A DNA stretch of 15,606 nucleotides from RGIG4140 sp045614025 (GCA_045614025.1 JAZLCE010000019.1:1-15606), one strand, 5' to 3'; positions 1 through 7,165 are shown, numbered from the stretch's first letter. Made by a program: numbers and translations. Notes: generated by a model not told the origin, from the sequence alone.

Positions 1-87
1 CGCCAAGTGAAAATAATTTTGGATTTGGAAGTTCAAATATTTCAGAAAATATTGAACGCTTAAGCAAACAATTTATGACTCCACCTT
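1..87. repeat. Terminal direct repeat, copy 1 (identical to 15520-15606)
   Basis: All 87 bases match the last 87 bases of the window by direct comparison. The repeat lies inside the leader-domain coding sequence. The homologous stretch at 5492 differs at several bases, so this is not just the general family repeat. The simplest reading is an assembler overlap that marks a circular contig of 15,519 bp. A true repeat flanking a chromosomal segment is the alternative. Confidence 0.95.
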
Positions 88-1760
88 CTTCATCCACTAG
101 CTTTTTGGATCAATCACTTATTGAAGAGCCTCAAGCAACTGCCAGTCTTTTGGATACGCCAGCAGGATATCAAAGTTTACTTGATGACAGTTCAAATAAC
201 TTTCTTGAAGAATCAACAAGTTATCCAACATCAAGCTATAATTCGTTAACTTCAAGCACCCCGCAAAGCTTGGGACACTCTTCAGTTAGAACGCCCGCAA
301 CCACAAGTTTAACTGGTGGATTATCGCAAAATACTTTTGATTCAAGCTTAAACAATTTTTCTTATCCAAACGCTCTTGGAACGGGTGGAGGCACATTAAC
401 TGAACGAATGGCCGCCACTTTAAGTGCAAGAGAAACGCCTTATAACTCTTCATCAGGTGACACAACAAGCTCAATGAGTGAATTATCAGGCAACAGTTTT
501 AACTCTTCGCTGTCAAGAGACTTTTCAAACAACGGGTTGCATCAAAATGATTCGGTGTGGCAAAAATTAAGCTCTTATTCAATTGACCAGTTAAATAAAT
601 TGGGAGAATTGATAAAAAAAGCGAAAGAAGAAGAGCGCTTGTATGGTTCATCCCCCATAAAACAAAGTTTGTTCAACCTCTTGGGTGGTATAAAACAAGC
701 TCATGCCAGCACTTTGTCAAGCATGGGTATTGAGAATGAGACTTATCAATTTAGCGGATTTGAACCATATAAAAATAACCAACAATCATTATTCCAAAAT
801 ACCTTTGAAGAAGAAAATTCTCTTGACTCATCAATAGATCAATTACAACAAAAAAAACAAATTCATCCAGGTAAATCTTCTGATTTTGCATATCAAACAT
901 TAAAATCAACAGGAATGCTAAATAACCTTGATTTAACAGATGATATTAATCGACACATGGATGCTTTAAAAGCATTTGAAGGAAGAAAACTTCATATCTA
1001 TTTTGATGCCAATGGAAATCCAACTATTGGAATTGGAAAATTAATTGATGATTATCAAATTGATAAAGATAATATTTGGATATTAACACCAGAGCAAAAA
1101 ACTCAGTTAAAAGCTGATTTAGAAATGATTAAACACCATTTTAATCCTAAAACAGGTGGCTTAAAGAATCTCAATTCTAATAAGCAAATTCAAATTTTTG
1201 AAGATTTGGTAAGAGGTAAAGATGTTGCAACTGTAACAGACGGGAAAATAAAATCTTTATCTTCAAAAGAATTAGAGGCATTTAAACGTATTTATTCATA
1301 TCAACTAACAGGAAATCGACCTGAAGAGTTAGTTCATGAACATTTTGCAATTATCAAACCAGCAATAGAAAAGTTTTTAAAGCAGAATAATCTTAAATGG
1401 CATGAGCTCAACAATGCTCAAAAAGATATGATTTTAGATATTTCTTATAATCCGGGAGTACCTTTATCTTCATGGACAAATTTTGGAGAATCTTTAAGAT
1501 ATAACAATCCTGGCGCAACCGGTGTTGAAACACATCGAAAAGGCATTCAGGCACTTCGAAATAATTATAATCTCTTACGGGGATTACCGGAATTTAAAAA
1601 TTTATCACCTCAAGAGTTGATAAATAAGCTACAAGTATTTGGAAATATTGAATTAACAAAAGATAACGTAAATTTTTATATGAATAAATTAGGAATTAAA
1701 ACAAATCCGTTTAAAGAACGAGAGTCATGGGAATTTGAAAGGCTTGTGAAAAGGTTATAA
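3..1760 (+). CDS. Leader-domain protein with C-terminal GH24 lysozyme domain (5' end continues from 15447 if circular)
   Basis: The reading frame is open from the first codon of the window. The ATG at 75 is probably internal, because the preceding residues (TPSENNFGFGSSNISENIERL type) continue the conserved leader domain seen at 5277. Joined through the terminal repeat, the protein is about 608 aa starting at 15453. After the leader comes a long Ser/Asn/Thr-rich, probably disordered linker (codons about 75-570), a charged helical stretch, then a muramidase domain. The segment AFEGRKLHIYFDANGNPTIG matches the T4-lysozyme active site: Glu (codon 978), Asp nine residues later (1005) and Thr six further (1023), the exact E11/D20/T26 spacing. 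NNAQKDMILDISYNPG resembles the second GH24 core motif. It should cleave the MurNAc-GlcNAc bond of peptidoglycan. No signal peptide is seen, so delivery to the wall would need lysis, a virion or a secretion system. The GH24 call is firm. The effector or virion role is inference. Confidence 0.85.
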   Translation, partial: PSENNFGFGSSNISENIERLSKQFMTPPSSSTSFLDQSLIEEPQATASLLDTPAGYQSLLDDSSNNFLEESTSYPTSSYNSLTSSTPQSLGHSSVRTPATTSLTGGLSQNTFDSSLNNFSYPNALGTGGGTLTERMAATLSARETPYNSSSGDTTSSMSELSGNSFNSSLSRDFSNNGLHQNDSVWQKLSSYSIDQLNKLGELIKKAKEEERLYGSSPIKQSLFNLLGGIKQAHASTLSSMGIENETYQFSGFEPYKNNQQSLFQNTFEEENSLDSSIDQLQQKKQIHPGKSSDFAYQTLKSTGMLNNLDLTDDINRHMDALKAFEGRKLHIYFDANGNPTIGIGKLIDDYQIDKDNIWILTPEQKTQLKADLEMIKHHFNPKTGGLKNLNSNKQIQIFEDLVRGKDVATVTDGKIKSLSSKELEAFKRIYSYQLTGNRPEELVHEHFAIIKPAIEKFLKQNNLKWHELNNAQKDMILDISYNPGVPLSSWTNFGESLRYNNPGATGVETHRKGIQALRNNYNLLRGLPEFKNLSPQELINKLQVFGNIELTKDNVNFYMNKLGIKTNPFKERESWEFERLVKRL

Positions 1761-1765
1761 TATTA

Positions 1766-1794
1766 AAAATAAGGGGCAACAAGCCCCTTATTTT
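1766..1794. terminator. Bidirectional intrinsic terminator between convergent genes
   Basis: Perfect 12-bp stem AAAATAAGGGGC / GCCCCTTATTTT with a 5-nt loop. A-run and T-run flanks let it act on both strands. It lies 5 nt after the lysozyme stop codon and 6 nt from the stop of the opposing gene. Confidence 0.9.
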
Positions 1795-1800
1795 ATCTTT

Positions 1801-2301
1801 TTAATAATTAAAATTCATAGAAGTCCAAGCATCAAATGATTCATTATATTTTTCAATTTTACCAAGCCAATCTTTTTTTTCATAAAATGAATTTGAATCA
1901 ACACCGCTACAGTCTTCAGCATCACATTTTGATGTGAACTCAAATACTTCTTCATCATGATCAGAAGAATTTTTGCATCTTAAAACAGTTAGATGAACCT
2001 CATCTGTTTCAACTATGCAATTTGTTGTCAACACATATGTCCAATCTGCATTTGAATCTATTTCATAAATGGCATTTTGTTGAACATATCGATATACATT
2101 AGAATTAGAACGGCTAACTCCACTTAATATATAATTTAAAGCACTTTGTTTAAATTTAAAAGAAGTGTCAATGTTAAATTTTTCAACCATACGCTCATAG
2201 GCTTGCTTGATGGTTTCTTTTTTCACTTCTTCAGCCAAAACGGGCATTGCGCTCCCAACCAAACTCGCCAATATTAATCCCCAAACAAATCCTTTTTTCA
2301 T
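1801..2301 (-). CDS. Small exported protein of unknown function
   Basis: 166 aa with a clear Sec signal peptide: MKKGF, a hydrophobic core to about residue 18, then a likely cleavage after VLA (residue 23). The mature part is acidic and aromatic, with four Cys (in NCIVE, LRCKN, SKCDA and EDCSG), suggesting disulfides in the periplasm. The start is supported by AAGGAG 8 nt upstream and by a strong promoter (2324-2352). I do not recognise the family. It lies convergent and adjacent to the GH24 gene, so a periplasmic lysozyme inhibitor or immunity protein is conceivable. Immunity genes usually follow their toxin on the same strand, so this remains speculation. Confidence 0.75.
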   Translation of the reverse strand: MKKGFVWGLILASLVGSAMPVLAEEVKKETIKQAYERMVEKFNIDTSFKFKQSALNYILSGVSRSNSNVYRYVQQNAIYEIDSNADWTYVLTTNCIVETDEVHLTVLRCKNSSDHDEEVFEFTSKCDAEDCSGVDSNSFYEKKDWLGKIEKYNESFDAWTSMNFNY

Positions 2302-2323
2302 GTTTATTTCTCCTTATAAAGAA

Positions 2324-2352
2324 AGGATAAAACGCTTTAAAATAATTGTCAA
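2324..2352 (-). promoter_or_regulatory. Sigma70-type promoter of the 1801-2301 gene
   Basis: On the minus strand, TTGACA (2352-2347), a 17-nt spacer and TATCCT (2329-2324). The predicted start leaves a 5' UTR of about 15-20 nt with AAGGAG. This differs from the box used by the plus-strand leader and tail genes. Confidence 0.7.
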
Positions 2353-2385
2353 GGATGTTTGTTTTTGAAGGCGCTATTTAACCTA

Positions 2386-2548
2386 GAGGGGGAGAGGTGA
2401 TGAGGGATGTGTGGTGTTGGTGGTTGTGTGCGCGTGGGTGCGGGAGTTGGGGTTGGTGTTGAGGTGGGGTGTGGTGGGGTCCTGTGGGGCGTTGGCGGGA
2501 AGTGGCGTTGGAGCGGAGTGCGCGTGAGTGTTGGGTTGGGTGTGGTGT
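2386..2548 (+). other. G-rich, C-poor non-coding tract with G-quadruplex potential
   Basis: By hand count, bases 2401-2520 hold 69 G but only 9 C, in a window that is otherwise AT-rich. Four GGGG runs (2449-2452, 2466-2469, 2476-2479, 2486-2489) have loops of 13, 6 and 6 nt, which allows a G-quadruplex on the plus strand. No long open frame crosses it on either strand. It lies between the divergent promoters of the exported protein and the adaptor/tail genes, ending 12 nt before the TTGTCAC box. Function is unknown. Shorter G-rich patches precede boxes 2 (5115-5128) and 4 (15021-15043). Confidence 0.8.
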
Positions 2549-2560
2549 TTTCTTTTTAAT

Positions 2561-2683
2561 TTGTCACAATTGTCATTTTTTATGTGTTGATTTTCAAAAA
2601 AAAGAGGGGTATTTTAAGGTAAAATAGGAATTAAAGTATTTAAAATAAGCTTTGAAAAGAAAAGTCTTTTCAAGGCTTTTTTT
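2561..2683 (+). promoter_or_regulatory. Repeated regulatory cassette, copy 1 (before adaptor/tail genes)
   Basis: Box TTGTCACAATTGTCA (2561-2575) is followed by a T-run, GTTG, a G-rich GAGGGG and GGTAAAAT (TAAAAT 2620-2625, a 5/6 match to TATAAT), then a terminator-like hairpin. Order and spacing match the copies at 5135, 6907 and 15050. The box is a near-direct repeat of TTGTCA around a CAATTG palindrome. No good -35 stands 17 nt before TAAAAT, so the box may be an activator site. The binding factor is not identified. Confidence 0.7.
2649..2683 (+). terminator. Terminator-like leader hairpin before the adaptor gene
   Basis: 11-bp stem GCTTTGAAAAG (2649-2659) / CTTTTCAAGGC (2666-2676), 6-nt loop, then seven T. 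It ends 47 nt before the ATG at 2731 and after the putative -10, so it would terminate a short leader transcript unless read through. Confidence 0.75.
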
Positions 2684-2730
2684 ATTCTTAAAAAAAACAG
2701 GCAATTATGCCATAACAACAAGGAGAAAAT

Positions 2731-3456
2731 ATGAACATTCTTACACTTGCAAGAGAGGCTGCCGCCGTTGTTTCAACGGATCAGCCGGATACATTATTTG
2801 ATAAACACAATGCGCAAAGTCAATTGTTTTTATCTCTTCTTAATGATTCATTGGAATCTTTAAAACGCTTTGGGGATTGGCAACAGCTTCAAAAAGAAGC
2901 CTCTTTTTTTATTTTGGAGTCTTGTTATGTTTATCCACTTGAAGAGATTGCACCAGATTTCTTTTCGCTTGTGCCAGACACGATTTTTATTAAAGATTCT
3001 CAAGAAAAGGTGATTGGTTCCATTTCGGCAGAAGAATTTATGAAATCAAAAGTTTTTAAAACATCTTCAGGCGATATTGAATTTTATTTAAAAGGCAATG
3101 CGTTTTGTTTTACCGCTCTTCCAAAAGTGGGCGCGCGCGTTGTTTTTCATTATCGAACGAATAACCTTGTGAAAGAAGCAAATAAAGTGAACGGCGAATG
3201 GGTTTATAAACCTTATCCAACAAAAGATACGGATATTGCTTTATTTGATCCTTATTTGATTAAGCTTTCTTTGATTTGGCGTTGGTATAAGCGCAATTCA
3301 TTTGCTTATAATGAAGAGTTTCAAGAATATCTCACCGAGGTGAAAAAAGCTTTTGCTGAAGGGATTTGCTTGAAAAATATTTCATTGACGGGTAAGGGGG
3401 GTAATGTTATTTTTGGAGGGCCAAATGTCTGTTTTATTCGCAAAAAGAACGATTAA
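2731..3456 (+). CDS. Podovirus-type head-tail adaptor-like protein
   Basis: 241 aa, no signal peptide. The pattern fits the phage adaptor/tail-accessory family found just before tail-tube B-like genes: an N-terminal helix with LAREAAAVV, a middle stretch with VPDTIF, a beta-rich section and a C-terminal helical part with KLSLIWRWYKRN. In such phages this protein joins the portal to the tail tube. The start is supported by AAGGAG 7 nt upstream (2718-2723). The stop overlaps the next gene by 32 nt, as in compact phage operons, which suggests translational coupling. Portal, terminase and scaffold genes are not in the window. The family call is from memory of sequence pattern and neighbour order. 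Confidence 0.6.
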   Translation: MNILTLAREAAAVVSTDQPDTLFDKHNAQSQLFLSLLNDSLESLKRFGDWQQLQKEASFFILESCYVYPLEEIAPDFFSLVPDTIFIKDSQEKVIGSISAEEFMKSKVFKTSSGDIEFYLKGNAFCFTALPKVGARVVFHYRTNNLVKEANKVNGEWVYKPYPTKDTDIALFDPYLIKLSLIWRWYKRNSFAYNEEFQEYLTEVKKAFAEGICLKNISLTGKGGNVIFGGPNVCFIRKKND

Positions 3457-5050
3457 CCGTTCGCTCAACCGCTTGGTTGATTTTATTTTTCCTTCTCCTG
3501 TGGGGGGATTGAACACAACAACAAGTTATGATTCAATGCCATTAAATGAAGCCATTGTGATGGATAATTATATTCCATACACCAATCACGTTTCGTTAAG
3601 AAAAGGATATCGCCCCTATGCCAAATTTAAAGCGCCTGTGAAAACATTGGCGCTTTTTAAAAGCCAAAAAGGCGAAGAGCGGTTGCTTGCTTTTTCAGGC
3701 GGGGAGGCGTTTGATATTTCTTCCCCAAAAGATTGCTCTTCTTTAACAGCGCAAGAGTTAGAAAAGCAAAAAAATTTGATGAACAAAAACTTTTTATCAG
3801 ATGAATGGCAATTTGCTGAGTTTAAAAACAGGCTTTATTTTGCTAATGGCGTTGACCAAGTTCAAGTTTATGAAGAAGATGAAACGCTTGAAACATATGG
3901 CTCTTTAAAACCAGCAGAGTTTACCTCTGGGCAAGAAGAAGTTTCATTAGATTTAACCAAGCTTGAAAATGTTTTCGTTGCTAAACAACGGCTTTGGTTC
4001 ATTGAAAAAGGATCCATGAAAGTTTGGTATAGCGAAAATGCTGGCGAAGTGAAAGGCAAGCTTTTATCTTTTGATATGTCGGCCGTTTCTTCGTTTGGCG
4101 GATGTTTGGTGGCCGGCGCTTCTTGGACACAAGATGGGGGCGCTGGCATGGATGATTTAACCGTTTTTATCACGTCGCAAGGCGAAGTTTTGGTTTATAA
4201 GGGAACAAACCCAAATGATCCAACTGATTGGTCTTTGAAAGGCGTTTATAAAATGGCTGAACCATTGGGAAAGAAATGTTTAATCAAATATTTAGGCGAT
4301 TTGGTTTTAATTTCAAAAGAAGGGTATGTGCCCCTTTCAAAAGCTTTGCCGTTAGATGGCGTTAACGCTTCTCAATTCGCTTTTAGCAATAAAATTCAAG
4401 AGCTTGTTTCAGAACGCGCCAAGTTTTATGCTTCAAAAAAAGGCTGGCAAGGTATTTTATATCCCAGAGGCGGGTGGGCGCTTTTTAATGTTCCCCTTTC
4501 TAATGGTTTTGAACAACATGTGTGTAACACGGTGAGTGGCGCTTGGTGTCGTTTCACGGGGATTAAATCTTATTGCTGGGAAGTTTTTAATTCAAGGCTT
4601 TATTTTGGATCGGATAATCAAGTTTATCTTTTTGATGAAGGGTCAACGGATGATTTAAACCCCATTCATGGCAAGATTCAACAAGCTTTTTCAAACCTTG
4701 GCACGCCGAGATATAAACGCGTGACGCTTTTAAATCCTTGTGTGAAATCTTCAAGACCTTTTGCCCTTAAGATTTACACGAACACGGATTTTGACACGAC
4801 CATGAAACCTTATCGCACCACAATTGGCGAGGCAGGGGATAGCCGTTGGAATGAATTGAAGTGGAGCACTTTGAAGGCCGTTTCTTCCTCAGAAGGCACT
4901 TCTCATGCCAAATGGGCGCGTTTGGCGGGGATTCATCGCGCCAATTGGATCAGCAATTTGGCCAGCGGTGTTTATTTTTCGCTTGTTTTGGAAACGAAAA
5001 CAAAAGGCGTTTCAATTGATTTCTTTTCAACTTCGGTGCGCTATGAATGA
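3425..5050 (+). CDS. Phage tail tubular protein B / tail-stabilisation-like protein
   Basis: 541 aa from the ATG at 3425. An upstream in-frame ATG (3404) is less likely, because GGAGGG at 3415-3420 serves 3425. The N-terminus (FPSPVGGLNTTTSYDSMPLN, then DNYIPY and LRKGY) is the hallmark of a large podovirus/prophage family annotated as tail tubular protein B-like. These proteins begin with a short PVGGLN loop and continue as a beta-rich propeller-like body; here the phrases LLAFSGGEAFDIS and RLYFANGVDQVQVYE repeat such a pattern. The predicted role is closing or extending the tail tube in a virion or phage-derived particle. It is co-transcribed with the adaptor gene. The frame is intact, with no sign of decay. 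Confidence 0.7.
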   Translation: MSVLFAKRTINRSLNRLVDFIFPSPVGGLNTTTSYDSMPLNEAIVMDNYIPYTNHVSLRKGYRPYAKFKAPVKTLALFKSQKGEERLLAFSGGEAFDISSPKDCSSLTAQELEKQKNLMNKNFLSDEWQFAEFKNRLYFANGVDQVQVYEEDETLETYGSLKPAEFTSGQEEVSLDLTKLENVFVAKQRLWFIEKGSMKVWYSENAGEVKGKLLSFDMSAVSSFGGCLVAGASWTQDGGAGMDDLTVFITSQGEVLVYKGTNPNDPTDWSLKGVYKMAEPLGKKCLIKYLGDLVLISKEGYVPLSKALPLDGVNASQFAFSNKIQELVSERAKFYASKKGWQGILYPRGGWALFNVPLSNGFEQHVCNTVSGAWCRFTGIKSYCWEVFNSRLYFGSDNQVYLFDEGSTDDLNPIHGKIQQAFSNLGTPRYKRVTLLNPCVKSSRPFALKIYTNTDFDTTMKPYRTTIGEAGDSRWNELKWSTLKAVSSSEGTSHAKWARLAGIHRANWISNLASGVYFSLVLETKTKGVSIDFFSTSVRYE

Positions 5051-5064
5051 TTTTTAAAGGGATT

Positions 5065-5099
5065 AAAAAGTTTCGTTAAGTTTTTTAGCGGAACTTTTT
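5065..5099 (+). terminator. Terminator after the tail gene
   Basis: Stem AAAAAGTTTCG (5065-5075) / CGGAACTTTTT (5089-5099), 11 bp with one G-U pair and a 13-nt loop. It lies 14 nt after the stop codon. The outer GATTAAAA and TTTTAATC can extend the stem. Confidence 0.7.
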
Positions 5100-5134
5100 C
5101 CTTTTAATCAAAAAGGGGGAAGGGGGTGTTTAAT

Positions 5135-5252
5135 TTGTCACAATTGTCATTTTTTCCTTGTTGCGTTTTTTTATTTTGGGGGGTAAAGTAAGATAAAATC
5201 GAAGTTTTATAAATTTTTTTAAGCTCTGAAAGTTTTTTTCAGAGGTTTTTTT
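5135..5252 (+). promoter_or_regulatory. Repeated regulatory cassette, copy 2 (before leader-toxin gene)
   Basis: TTGTCACAATTGTCA (5135-5149), CCTTGTTGC, GGGGGGTAAAGTAAGATAAAAT (TAAAAT at 5194-5199), then the CTCTGAAA hairpin. Copies 2, 3 and 4 are much closer to one another than to copy 1. Past the hairpin, the homology with copy 4 continues through TTAACTGAAAGGAGGCAAA into the coding sequence. Confidence 0.75.
5224..5252 (+). terminator. Terminator-like leader hairpin before the 5277 gene
   Basis: CTCTGAAA (5224-5231) / TTTCAGAG (5237-5244), 5-nt loop, then G and seven T. It ends 24 nt before the start codon. The Shine-Dalgarno AAAGGAGG follows directly. Confidence 0.75.
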
Positions 5253-5276
5253 AATGCTTAACTGAAAGGAGGCAAA

Positions 5277-6110
5277 ATGCCATTATATCGAAAAATGAAA
5301 TCCCCATTGGGATATCAAAATTTAACAAACAGTTCTTTTGATTCTTACGGAGTGGATCATTCTGGGTTTACCACTAGAGATGAGCTTGAATATCAGTTCG
5401 CTCGCCAAGAGCGAGAGAACCTATTGATGGATCAAGAACAACAAAACGGAGTTACCGATCATTTTACGCAGTATGGCCATAACTTTTGGGGAACGCCAAG
5501 TGAAAATAATTATGGATTTGGAAGTTCAAATATTTCAGAAAATATTGAGCGATTGCAAAAAACATTTAGGACACCTCCTGTTCAACCAGTTGTTGAAACA
5601 CCAAAATCATCAGGAAGTTTGTTAAGTGATGATGAGAGTTTATCATCAAATTCAATGTCTTCAACGGGGGATTTAAGCGCTGATAATTCAAATTCTTCAT
5701 ATCCAAAGTATTGGGGAACGCCTGAAGAGGGAGAAGAAATCTATCAACATGTTTTGCAAAAGGAAGGCTCTGAAAATAAGGGATCATTTTTTGACCCAAC
5801 TTATATGGGATTATATTCTCTAGGTGCGATGAAAACAGCAAAATTAGCTTCTGAATTGTGGAATCAGAAAATGACGGATAAATTCAAACATGCACTGATT
5901 AATTGTGAAGTTTCACAACTTGGAGATGGGGCTGCTGATGCTGTTGCAGCCATATCAGGGTTAAAAGAAGGATTTGATATTTTAACGCTTAAAAATACAG
6001 TTCCTGCAAGTCTGGCGGATAACTATGCCAATAAAATTGGACGATTGTTGGGAAGAAAATATCCAAATATTGATTGTGAAGAACTTTTAAAACAATATAT
6101 AAAAAAATAG
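5277..6110 (+). CDS. Leader-domain protein with distinct C-terminal domain, candidate toxin
   Basis: 277 aa. Residues 1-93 form the conserved leader (MPLYRKMKSP at the start to NISENIERL), nearly identical to the leader encoded at 15192-15606/1-60: about 86 of 90 comparable residues. Residues 94-145 are a Ser/Asn/Asp-rich linker. WGTP occurs at both ends of it (71-74 and 146-149). Residues 150-277 are a helical domain unrelated to GH24, with KFKHALINC (H205, C210), GLKEGFD and ANKIGR. From memory, this KHxxxxC...G..KE..D...AN..G pattern resembles an uncharacterised domain at the C-terminus of some Rhs-type polymorphic toxins; that is a low-confidence match. An exported YwqK-like gene 58 nt downstream supports a toxin-immunity pairing. 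No signal peptide. SD AAAGGAGG fixes the start. A virion or ejection protein is the main alternative. Confidence 0.7.
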   Translation: MPLYRKMKSPLGYQNLTNSSFDSYGVDHSGFTTRDELEYQFARQERENLLMDQEQQNGVTDHFTQYGHNFWGTPSENNYGFGSSNISENIERLQKTFRTPPVQPVVETPKSSGSLLSDDESLSSNSMSSTGDLSADNSNSSYPKYWGTPEEGEEIYQHVLQKEGSENKGSFFDPTYMGLYSLGAMKTAKLASELWNQKMTDKFKHALINCEVSQLGDGAADAVAAISGLKEGFDILTLKNTVPASLADNYANKIGRLLGRKYPNIDCEELLKQYIKK

Positions 6111-6168
6111 GATATTATTCTAGACAAAAACATGAAATAAGGTTAAACTAAAGGAAAAGAGGTAGTGA

Positions 6169-6894
6169 ATGAATATGAAAAACAAAATATTTTTTGTAGC
6201 AACTATAGGCTTTTTCTTTTTAAGTTTTTCTGCTTTTTCAAAGTATTATGAAAACAGCGAAGTGAAAAATTGTGTTGAAAAAGAATTTGTTTGTGACTTA
6301 AATGGAAACAAATTGACGGGTGTAGTAAAAAATTATTATAAAGACGGTATATTGTTTTCAGAAGTTCCTTATAAAGAAGGGTTAATAGAAGGGGAAGTAA
6401 AGGGGTATTATCCAAACGAATCAATTCATATGATAGCCCCTTTTAAAAGCTCAAAGTTGGATGGTGTCTTGAAAGTTTTTTATGAGACACAAGAAGTACA
6501 ACTTGAAAAACATTTTGAAAATGGTGTTGCCGAGGGGATTGAAAAAGCATATTACAAAAACGGACAACTTCGAAACACAGTTTCTTTCCATAAAGGGCTA
6601 AAAGAAGGAATAGCCATTTTTTATAATGAAAACGGATCTCTTATGTTTGAAGAAAATTATTTGAACTCTTTATTAACAGGAATAAAAAAGGTGTATGATG
6701 AAAAGGGAGAGCTTGTTTTAACTGCAGAGTATGAAAACAATAAATTAAATGGTTTATTGATTTTATATGAGCAAAAAGAAGAGGCGGTTCGTATTGTTTT
6801 TGAAAATGGAAAGGCAATAGAGGGATACATCAAACAAAGAAAGGTTTCTTCTCAAGAATTAATAGAGCTAACCAAAAAAATTCCTGTTTTTTAA
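6169..6894 (+). CDS. Exported MORN/YwqK-type repeat protein, candidate immunity protein
   Basis: 241 aa. The N-terminal signal peptide has a hydrophobic core FFVATIGFFFLSFSAF with likely cleavage near FS/KYY (residue 24), so it should reach the periplasm or outer membrane. From about residue 45 there are tandem repeats of roughly 22 residues of the form G..K.YY.NG.L......Y..G...G, for example GVVKNYYKDG, GEVKGYYPNE and GIEKAYYKNG. These are the MORN-like repeats of the YwqK family, named after the partner of B. subtilis YwqJ and often annotated as antitoxin. SD GAGG lies 6 nt before the ATG at 6169. No terminator lies between it and the 5277 gene, so the two are probably one operon. YwqK-type repeats also occur in proteins with no toxin link, so immunity is inference. 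Confidence 0.75.
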   Translation: MNMKNKIFFVATIGFFFLSFSAFSKYYENSEVKNCVEKEFVCDLNGNKLTGVVKNYYKDGILFSEVPYKEGLIEGEVKGYYPNESIHMIAPFKSSKLDGVLKVFYETQEVQLEKHFENGVAEGIEKAYYKNGQLRNTVSFHKGLKEGIAIFYNENGSLMFEENYLNSLLTGIKKVYDEKGELVLTAEYENNKLNGLLILYEQKEEAVRIVFENGKAIEGYIKQRKVSSQELIELTKKIPVF

Positions 6895-6906
6895 GGCTTT
6901 TTCATT

Positions 6907-7026
6907 TTGTCACTTTTGTCTTTTTTCATATGTTGCATTTTTTTTATTTTGAGGGGTAAAGTAAGATAAAATCGTAGTTTTATAAATTTTTTTTAAGCTC
7001 TGAAAGTTTTTTTCAGAGTTTTTTTT
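6907..7026 (+). promoter_or_regulatory. Repeated regulatory cassette, copy 3 (orphan)
   Basis: A slightly degenerate box TTGTCACTTTTGTCT (6907-6921), GTTGC, GAGGGGTAAAGTAAGATAAAAT (TAAAAT 6967-6972) and hairpin CTCTGAAA (6998-7005) / TTTCAGAG (7011-7018) with eight T. Similarity to copy 2 extends to AATGCTTAACTGAAA at about 7041, then stops just before the Shine-Dalgarno and leader ORF would begin. It looks like the remnant of a lost leader-domain gene. Confidence 0.7.
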
Positions 7027-7113
7027 AATGCTTAACTGAAACATATCCGTCATTAATTTATTCTTATAAGCTTGTTCAGACAATAAGCTTTAAATGTTGG
7101 GCAAAATTGGAGT

Positions 7114-7165
7114 CAAAGATGAATGAAAAGATTTTTGTTCAGATGCCTTGTTATTTTTAATTGAA
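7114..7165 (+). repeat. 52-nt dispersed repeat with palindrome, copy A
   Basis: 44 of 52 bases match 15393-15444 by hand alignment. The core AAGATGAATGAAAAG continues into TTTT, GTTCAGATG and TTGTTA. In copy B the centre is an 11+11-nt palindrome; here it is imperfect (TGAATGAAAAG / ATTTTTGTTCA). Both copies lie downstream of a regulatory cassette. The 7042-7282 gap otherwise holds an AAGCTT-flanked hairpin (about 7070-7092) and the promoter of the ankyrin gene. Confidence 0.6.

Noticed and set aside
2386..2548. A GC-rich coding gene in the G-rich tract
   Set aside because: No long open frame on either strand, and the composition is G/T-skewed without codon periodicity.
5135..5166. Sigma54 promoter at TTGTCAC...TTGC
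   Set aside because: The GG-N10-GC core is missing, and the spacing between box and TTGC is too long.
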